Positions 58,380 to 64,000 of a stretch of 64,000 nt of DNA are shown one piece after another. The stretch is from Bifidobacterium olomucense (lineage in GTDB: Bacteria; Actinomycetota; Actinomycetes; Actinomycetales; Bifidobacteriaceae), in assembly GCF_012932375.1 (NCBI RefSeq), contig NZ_JAAIIG010000004.1:228006-292005 (forward strand). The letters are read 5' to 3'. Made by a program: the position numbers and the translations under genes. Below the pieces are notes generated by a model. The model had not been told where the DNA came from. It made no database searches and saw nothing but the letters and a program-made list of their open reading frames with translations. Positions within the stretch are counted from its first letter, which is position 1. The number at the start of each line of letters is the position of its first letter.

Positions 58380-59963
58380 TTATCGTCCAAAGCCCGCAAG
58401 TTCCAAGAACCATTCGTCATGGGAGACCACGATCAACGCGCCCGGATATTCGGTCAGCAGCCGTGCCAAAGCCTTTTTGGAGGTCAAGTCAAGATGGTTG
58501 GTCGGCTCATCCAGCACGATCAGCTGCGGGCCGGCCGGCAGCGCCAAGCACAGCAACAGCTTACGCAGCTCCCCAGGCGACGGCCGCCCCGAGGCCAGCA
58601 GCCGGTCCGGGTTCGCATCGAGCCGCGCATACGCGCTCAACACCTGCGCCCGCGTCTCGGCCGGTAGCGCAAACAATCGATTCATGGCGTCGTTCCGATC
58701 CTCATCCGTAGTGTTCTGCGCGATAGTCAGGCGTGGTACGTCAACCGCATGAGCAAGCATCGCGGCCACCAGTGACGATTTACCGGCTCCATTCGGTCCG
58801 GTCACGGCAACATGATCGCGTGGACCGATCGAAATCGCCGGAATCATGAGCCCTGTCGCCGTATCGCCATTCTCAGACGGCGATAGGCGAATGCGGTTGC
58901 CGGACTGAATCGCGTGACACAGCGGCGGCATCGGTTCGTCGTCTTCGTCCGTTTCCCCAAACCGAATCAGACCCGGTTCGAGCCGAACAATCTCGCGGCA
59001 ATGCGCCGGCTTGATATCCATCCAAATGGTGCCCTCGTATCGTTTGGCCGGCGACGACATCTCTTCCGTTTGTCGCTTCACGGCGGCAAGACGCCCATCC
59101 AACTGGCTGTAGGCGCGAGTCACGCCCCGATCAAGCCCGGTCATCTTCGCCAATTGCCGGCGATTACGGGCATCGTGATCCCGCCTATCGATACGTTCAC
59201 CGTGCTGTTTATTCGATTCCACCTGCTGAACCTTGGCGAACCGTTGCGCTTTCACGGCTGCCAGACGATCGGCTTCCCGTTGCAGCGCATCCGCACGCGC
59301 CGTGTCCGCACCGTCTCGTAGCGCAACCTGCTGCGAGGCCTCGGAGTATCCGCCCCGGAGTGTGGTTACCACCGTCATATTGCGCGAACTCACATGGCGA
59401 CGTTCAAACATCACGCAACGCATGCACGTTGCATCGATCAACTTCACATCATGCGAAACCACAACTCCTATGCCCCGATATCGGCGTATCGCGGCAATGA
59501 TGTGTTCACGCGCCGCGGCATCGACGTGATTCGTCGGCTCGTCAAGGATGAGCGCATCCGGTCGCATCGCCATCGCGCAAGCAATCTGCAATCGCTTTTG
59601 CTGTCCGCCGGAAAGCTGCGCATACCGGTACGGCCAGTCGTCTGCCACACCCAAGTCATCGCGTATGGCAATCGCATCAGGCGACCAGTCAACGGCAAAA
59701 TCCTCCAAATTATCCGGTGCGACAGCCGTGTCTTGCGGACAGTGTCCGATGATCATCCGTCACGGATCAGGCGCGACGGTTCCTGCATCAGGCCGTAAGT
59801 TACCACGCGCGATCGCCATCAGCGTGGACTTGCCGATGCCGTTGTCTCCCACTACGGCAGTCCAGCCGACGGGAAACGCCACGTCAACGTTCTCAAACAG
59901 GGGTTCCGGAGCGTCCGGATATGCAAAGGTGATCCCATGCATCGTAAGCATTGTTGGCTGCAT
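58380..59963 (-). pseudogene. ABC-F ATPase interrupted by an in-frame stop
   Basis: Two open stretches in the same frame, 59760-59963 (67 aa) and 58380-59756 (458 aa), are separated only by TGA at 59760-59762. The first holds the first Walker A (GDNGIGKST). The second holds its signature LSGGQQKR and LILDEPTNHVD. It also has the Lys/Arg/Gln-rich ABC-F linker (residues ~150-250 of that part) and a second full ABC domain (GPNGAGKSS, SPGELRKLLLC, LIVLDEPTNHLD). Together they make a 528-codon ABC-F protein, a family that includes ribosome-protection resistance and translation factors. Reinitiation at ATG 59756 would give a protein lacking Walker A 1. Confidence 0.85.
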
Positions 59964-60064
59964 GATTCACGCCTTTCTTGCAGACTCCGCCATATCGGCC
60001 GAGACCAATGATAACGTGACGACATAAGGAGCGGCCGACATACATATCAGTCATACATATAAGT

Positions 60065-60103
60065 AATGGGCCTTACACGGTTCAAAACCATGCAAGGCCC
60101 ATT
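60065..60103. terminator. Probable hisS-aspS terminator hairpin
   Basis: Sixteen-base arms (60065-60080 and 60088-60103) with two mismatches, beginning AATGGGCCTT. It lies ~170 bases past the aspS stop, without a T-run on the minus strand, so it is a weak call. Confidence 0.5.
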
Positions 60104-60207
60104 GCTGAGTGTTCGTAGAAAACTGAATAACGCGTATGGCACGCAAAGCACACCGAAGGAAGCGGCACAAGGGTACCGCGACCAAGGAGCAACGCAGCTA
60201 ACGCTCT

Positions 60208-60263
60208 GTTATCCAGTTATCCAGTTATCCAGTTATCCAGTTATCCAGTTATCCAGTTATCCA
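60208..60263. repeat. 8-bp tandem repeat GTTATCCA, seven perfect copies
   Basis: Seven uninterrupted copies, ten bases beyond the aspS stop codon on its transcript. Copy number in such repeats often varies between strains. Confidence 0.95.
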
Positions 60264-60272
60264 GTTTTCTGT

Positions 60273-62072
60273 TCAGTCTTCGTCCTCGTCCGGGTCGTAA
60301 TCGACACCGGTCTCGGCACGCTGTTCGTCCGTGATCGGAGCCGGGGCACCGGTCAGCGGGTCGCGGCCGCCGCCGGCCTTCGGGAAGGCGATGACGTCGC
60401 GGATGGTGTCGGCACCGGCCAAGATGGACACGGTACGATCCCAGCCGAGAGCGATGCCCGCGTGCGGCGGAGCACCATACTTGAAGGCCTCAAGCAGGAA
60501 GCCGAACTTCTCCTGAGCTTCCTCGGGAGAGATGCCCAGTACGTTCAGGACGCGATCCTGAATATCGTCGCGGTGGATACGGACGGAACCGCCGCCCATC
60601 TCCTCGCCGTTGCAGACGATGTCGTAGGAATCGGACATGGCATGCTCGGGATCCTGATCAAACTTGTCGATCCAATCCTTGCTCGGCATGGTGAACGGGT
60701 GGTGCATGGAGGTCCACTTGGAGTGGCCGACCGCCACATCGTCGTCGTCCGGATCGTCGGTGGGCTTGAACAGCGGGAAGTCCACAACCCAAGTGAAGGC
60801 GAACTTCTTCGGGTCGAGCAGACCCTCGCGGCGGGCGAGCTCCACACGCACGGCACCCAGCAGCAGCTGGGAGGATTCACGGGAACCGGCGGCGAAGAAC
60901 ACGGCATCGCCCGGCTCGGCACCCACGGCCTCACGCAGGCCGTTGCGCTCCTCTTCGGACAGGTTCTTGGCCACAGGGCCCTTCAATTCGCCGTCTTCGG
61001 CGAAGACCACATAAGCGAGGCCCTTGGCACCACGCTGCTTGGCCCACTCCTGCCAAGCATCGAACTGACGACGCGGAGTCGCGGCACCGCCCTTGAACAC
61101 CACGGCACCCACGTACGGGGCCTGGAACACGCGGAACGGCGTACCCTTGAAGTATTCTGTCAGCTCGACCAGCGGGTTGCCGAAGCGCAGATCCGGCTTG
61201 TCGGAACCATACTTATCCATGGCTTCCTGCCAGGTGATGCGCGGCAGCGGCAGCTGGACTTCGTAACCGGCGGTCTTCCAGATGGCGGCGATGACCTTCT
61301 CGGCCATGGCCATCACATCCTCCTGATCCACGAAGCTCATCTCCATATCGAGCTGGGTGAACTCGGGCTGACGGTCGGCACGGAAGTCCTCATCACGGTA
61401 GCAGCGGGCGAGCTGATAATAGCGCTCGACGCCGGAGACCATCAGCAGCTGCTTCAACAGCTGCGGGGACTGCGGCAGGGCGTACCAAGAGCCCGGCACC
61501 AGACGAGCCGGCACCAGGAAGTCGCGAGCGCCTTCCGGGGTGGACTTGATGAACGTCGGGGTCTCCACCTCGGTGAAGTCCATCTCCTCCAATGCGTGAC
61601 GGGCAGCCTTGGCCATGTCGGAGCGCAACTTCAGGTTGTGCTGCATGGACGGGCGACGCAGGTCGAGGTAGCGGTACTTCAGACGCACGTCCTCGCCGGG
61701 AAGCTTGTTCTCGGACTCGTTCTCCAGAGCGGTGGACACCTGGAACGGCAGGGCGTCGGACTTGGCGAGAATCTCGATGGTCTCGGCCACGACTTCGATC
61801 TTGCCGGTTGCCAGATGGGTGTTCTCGTTGCCGTCCGGACGCAGGCGCACCTCACCGGTGACCTGGATGACGAACTCGGAGCGCAGCGGGCGGGCCATGT
61901 CCTCGTCGTAGATGACGACCTGCACCAGACCGGTGTTGTCGCGCAGATCGATGAAGGCAACGCCACCGTGGTCGCGGCGACGATCGACCCAACCGGCGAG
62001 GGTGACCTTCTGGCCGACCAAGGCCTCGGTCACGTCAGTGGCATGATGTGTTCTGTAAGCCGTCTGGCTCAT
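60273..62072 (-). CDS. aspS: Aspartyl-tRNA synthetase
   Basis: Charges tRNA-Asp; 599 aa, the bacterial class IIb length. The N-terminal anticodon-binding OB fold includes [26 protein letters not shown]. Motif 2 is around [30 protein letters not shown], with the GAD insertion following, and motif 3 is [13 protein letters not shown]. The acidic C-terminus ends DPDEDED. Many bifidobacteria lack asparaginyl-tRNA synthetase or use discriminating enzymes; this cannot be decided here. GGAGAAA precedes the start. It is 51 bases downstream of hisS on the same strand. Confidence 0.96.
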   Translation of the reverse strand: MSQTAYRTHHATDVTEALVGQKVTLAGWVDRRRDHGGVAFIDLRDNTGLVQVVIYDEDMARPLRSEFVIQVTGEVRLRPDGNENTHLATGKIEVVAETIEILAKSDALPFQVSTALENESENKLPGEDVRLKYRYLDLRRPSMQHNLKLRSDMAKAARHALEEMDFTEVETPTFIKSTPEGARDFLVPARLVPGSWYALPQSPQLLKQLLMVSGVERYYQLARCYRDEDFRADRQPEFTQLDMEMSFVDQEDVMAMAEKVIAAIWKTAGYEVQLPLPRITWQEAMDKYGSDKPDLRFGNPLVELTEYFKGTPFRVFQAPYVGAVVFKGGAATPRRQFDAWQEWAKQRGAKGLAYVVFAEDGELKGPVAKNLSEEERNGLREAVGAEPGDAVFFAAGSRESSQLLLGAVRVELARREGLLDPKKFAFTWVVDFPLFKPTDDPDDDDVAVGHSKWTSMHHPFTMPSKDWIDKFDQDPEHAMSDSYDIVCNGEEMGGGSVRIHRDDIQDRVLNVLGISPEEAQEKFGFLLEAFKYGAPPHAGIALGWDRTVSILAGADTIRDVIAFPKAGGGRDPLTGAPAPITDEQRAETGVDYDPDEDED

Positions 62073-62123
62073 TATCTTGTTTCTCCTCGATTTGACTCGA
62101 ATGATTCGAAAGGCTCGAATACG

Positions 62124-63524
62124 TCAGATTTCGACGGATTGCTGGGCAACCACAGTATCCGGCTCCCACGACGTGCAATCGGCGGGCACCTGCTCACCGG
62201 TGACGATGTTCTTGACCTCGTCACCGGCCGGCTCGGCGCCTTCCTCGCCGTCTGCGGCAGAGGCCGGGAACCATACGTAAGGAATACCGAGCTTGTCCGC
62301 GTACTTGATCTGCTTGCCAAGCTTGGCGGCGGTGGGGGCCACATCGGTGGCGATGCCGCGGGCGCGAAGCTGAGCGGCGATACGGTTGGCGGCCGGACGA
62401 TCCTCTTCGTTCCACACGGCCACGAGCACGGCGGCCGGCGAGACACGGCTGGCGTGTGCGCCAGCGGTGTGCAACATATAAGAGACCAGTCGGCTCAGGC
62501 CGATGGACAGACCCACGCCCGGATACTTGCGATTGCCTTGGGATGCGAGGTTGTCGTAGCGTCCGCCGGAGCAGATGGAGCCGAGCGATGCCGCGCCGTC
62601 GAGGAAGGTCTCGTAGACGGAACCGGTGTAGTAGTCGAGTCCGCGGGCGATCTTGAGGTCCGCGATCACGGAGCCGGGGCGGATGGCCGCGGCTTCGTCC
62701 ACGATCATGGCAAGAGTGTCGAGACCCTGACGGGCCAGCACGTAGGCATCGGACTCCTGAGCGATGCCGTGCGCGGCGCACAGGTCATCGAACTTGGAAG
62801 CCAGCTCGGCACCGTCGGCGGCAGTCAGCCCGGCCAGTTCGAGACATGCCCGAGCCTGATCCTCGGTGGCGCCGCAGGATTCGACCAGCAGCTTGGCCAC
62901 CTCGTCGGCGCCGATCTTGTCGAGCTTATCGATCTCACGCAGCACGCCTTCGATATCCGTCAGACCCAATCCACGGTAGAAGCCTTCGGACAGCTTGCGA
63001 TTATTGGCATGCACGGTGGCCTTGGGCAGACCGAACGCGCGCAGCTCCTCCAGCGCGGCAACCATGACCAGCGGCAACTCCACCTCGTAATGGTCCGGCA
63101 GATCACCGGCACCGATCACATCGATATCCGCCTGCACGAACTCACGGAAACGGCCTTCCTGCGGACGTTCTCCACGCCATACCTTCTGAATCTGCCAACG
63201 CTTGAACGGGAAGGCAAGATCTCCGGAATGCTCCACCACATACCGGCTCAGCGGCACGGTCAGGTCGAAATGGAGACCCAGCCGGTCCTCAATCGGCGTG
63301 TCCGACTCATGACCGACCTCCTGCAGACGGCTCAGCAGGTAGATCTCCTTGCTGGTCTCGCCCTTTTTCAGCAAAGAAGCGCCGGTTTCCACCGCTCGCG
63401 TCTCAATGCCGATGAAGCCGTTGAGCTCAAAAACCTTACGAAGCGTGTCGATAACACGCTGCTCCACAACACGTTCGGAGGGGAGCCACTCCGGGAATCC
63501 TGATATTGATGCACCTTTAGCCAC
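62124..63524 (-). CDS. hisS: Histidyl-tRNA synthetase
   Basis: Charges tRNA-His; 466 aa from the chosen GTG at 63524. Motif 1 region GFPEWLPSERVVEQRVIDTLRKVFELNGF. Motif 2 FKRWQIQKVWRGERPQEGRFREFVQADIDVIG. Histidine-specific loops RGLDYYTGSVYE and SGGRYDNL. The C-terminal anticodon domain starts near AVLVAVWNEEDRPAANRIA. The frame is open to 63818, but the extra 98 residues overlap the divergent gene and adapter sequence and lack family likeness. The GTG has no Shine-Dalgarno; TATATT ends six bases before it and TTGACG lies further upstream, consistent with a leaderless mRNA. Confidence 0.95.
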   Translation of the reverse strand: MAKGASISGFPEWLPSERVVEQRVIDTLRKVFELNGFIGIETRAVETGASLLKKGETSKEIYLLSRLQEVGHESDTPIEDRLGLHFDLTVPLSRYVVEHSGDLAFPFKRWQIQKVWRGERPQEGRFREFVQADIDVIGAGDLPDHYEVELPLVMVAALEELRAFGLPKATVHANNRKLSEGFYRGLGLTDIEGVLREIDKLDKIGADEVAKLLVESCGATEDQARACLELAGLTAADGAELASKFDDLCAAHGIAQESDAYVLARQGLDTLAMIVDEAAAIRPGSVIADLKIARGLDYYTGSVYETFLDGAASLGSICSGGRYDNLASQGNRKYPGVGLSIGLSRLVSYMLHTAGAHASRVSPAAVLVAVWNEEDRPAANRIAAQLRARGIATDVAPTAAKLGKQIKYADKLGIPYVWFPASAADGEEGAEPAGDEVKNIVTGEQVPADCTSWEPDTVVAQQSVEI

Positions 63525-63645
63525 GAAATCAATATAATAGGTGAGGGTTGCGTCAAAGACTTGATGATTTGCCGCCGAAACATCCGGCTGATCGTCAAAG
63601 ACAAGACGCTTCCGCTTACTCACTCTACGCTTTAAGGAGCTGGCC

Positions 63646-63803
63646 ATGGCCGACGAGACTGTCACCGAAACCGAGAACACCGCCGTAAGCGAAGGACAGG
63701 CAACAACACCCGCAACCGAAGCCAGTGCGGCCAAGCCGTCCCCCGCCTCGGTTCCGAAGCCGCACGCGCCGTCCCCCGCCGCTTTCGCCCATACGAACCC
63801 CGC
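63646..63803 (+). CDS. N-terminus of a DUF349-like protein, truncated by adapter
   Basis: The first ~53 codons are protein-like: MADETVTETENTAVSEGQA, then an Ala/Pro/Thr/Ser-rich stretch ending PAAFAHTNPA. This resembles the N-terminal tail of a conserved bifidobacterial DUF349 protein found divergent from hisS (from memory). AAGGAG precedes the ATG. After 63803 the sequence becomes sequencing adapter, so the real C-terminal part is missing and the apparent stop at 63921 is meaningless. Confidence 0.65.
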
Positions 63804-64000
63804 CTGTCCCATATACACATCTGACGCTGCCGACGATAAGGCTCGTGTAGCTCTCGGTGGTGGCCGGATCGATCAAAAAAAAAAGACAAATAAAAAAATG
63901 GCAGATGCAAACGTGGAGTAATACGACAGAAACATAGAGCCTCCGTAGAGACTCCGCGAGTAAGGACATATGAGGGTTGACTATATGTAAAAATAGATGT
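63804..64000. other. Illumina Nextera adapter read-through and artefact
   Basis: Bases 63804-63836 match the Nextera transposase adapter end (ATACACATCTGACGCTGCC, GACGA) with two mismatches. Bases 63837-63844 read TAAGGCTC, an 8-base i5 index position. Bases 63845-63873 resemble the P5 flow-cell sequence (GTGTAG, CTCGGTGGT) with several errors. A ten-A run follows, as after adapter read-through. The last ~115 bases are low-complexity and of unknown origin. No biological feature should be called here. Confidence 0.92.

Larger units (their letters stand above)
59964..60272. other. Intergenic region downstream of aspS
   Basis: Contains the ABC-F promoter side (59964-60060, no clear boxes), the AATGGGCCTT hairpin at 60065-60103, an unremarkable stretch, and the 8-bp tandem repeat at 60208-60263. 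No gene is supported. Confidence 0.6.

Noticed and set aside
60066..63503. A 1145-codon open frame on the plus strand across aspS and hisS
   Set aside because: It is antisense to two well-supported synthetases and runs through the octamer repeat; no family resemblance.
63525..63818. N-terminal extension of hisS
   Set aside because: It overlaps the divergent gene and adapter sequence; family members start near the GTG at 63524.

Overview
The window is chromosomal DNA of a Bifidobacterium, most likely of the B. longum/breve group. The evidence is the GC-rich actinobacterial codon use, the MtrA-MtrB-LpqB module, a polyphosphate glucokinase, an enlarged NAD-dependent DNA ligase, a four-gene ABC operon resembling the B. 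longum fructose importer FruEKFG, and a sortase-dependent pilus cluster. The species is inferred from remembered protein families, not from a search. No tRNA, rRNA, CRISPR array, insertion sequence or prophage was seen. The last ~200 bases are not genomic: from about 63804 the sequence reads as Illumina Nextera adapter, then an index, then poly-A.

Layout. 1-14.4 kb: start of an Mrp-like ATPase, ligA, a 1203-aa TPR protein, a divergent polytopic membrane protein, an ABC ATPase with an aminotransferase, polyphosphate glucokinase, a nitroreductase and a family 2 glycosyltransferase. 14.4-26.5 kb: a minus-strand pilus operon, in transcription order a 2.8-kilo-residue LPDTG adhesin, the major pilin (LPSTG), a class C sortase and a frameshifted minor pilin-like gene, with hairpins in the gaps around the pilin. 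26.5-30.4 kb: an AT-rich pilus upstream region, an FMN riboswitch controlling ribU, then one gene fusing two ECF ATPases and the EcfT membrane subunit. 30.4-35.3 kb: a YhbY RNA-binding protein, a TM2 protein, an unknown small protein, a 2-hydroxyacid dehydrogenase and an MFS exporter. 35.7-40.5 kb: the sugar ABC operon with its promoter and probable operators. 40.8-53.7 kb: mtrA-mtrB-lpqB, rarA, a Ski2-like helicase, PPK2, a zinc-ribbon membrane protein and a secreted acid phosphatase. 53.8-57.5 kb: a glutamate-type amino-acid ABC operon (gluABCD). 57.6-63.8 kb: a YbaK-like deacylase, an ABC-F protein broken by an in-frame stop, aspS, hisS and the start of a divergent gene.

How the genes fit together. 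The pilus genes form one surface-assembly unit: the sortase should polymerise the pilin and attach the adhesin. RibU lacks an energising module of its own, and the fused ECF protein 250 bp downstream supplies exactly the missing ATPases and T subunit. PpgK and PPK2 both use polyphosphate. The sugar and glutamate operons are complete importers.

The most notable unexplained structures are: (i) five copies of an intergenic palindrome with core TCGCGAATATGTACC; (ii) a near-continuous 19-bp hairpin that puts the acid phosphatase start codon in its loop and its ribosome binding site in its stem; (iii) a seven-copy 8-bp tandem repeat just after aspS; (iv) broken genes (minor pilin, ABC-F); and (v) similar LacI-like palindromes upstream of the sugar operon and mtrA.
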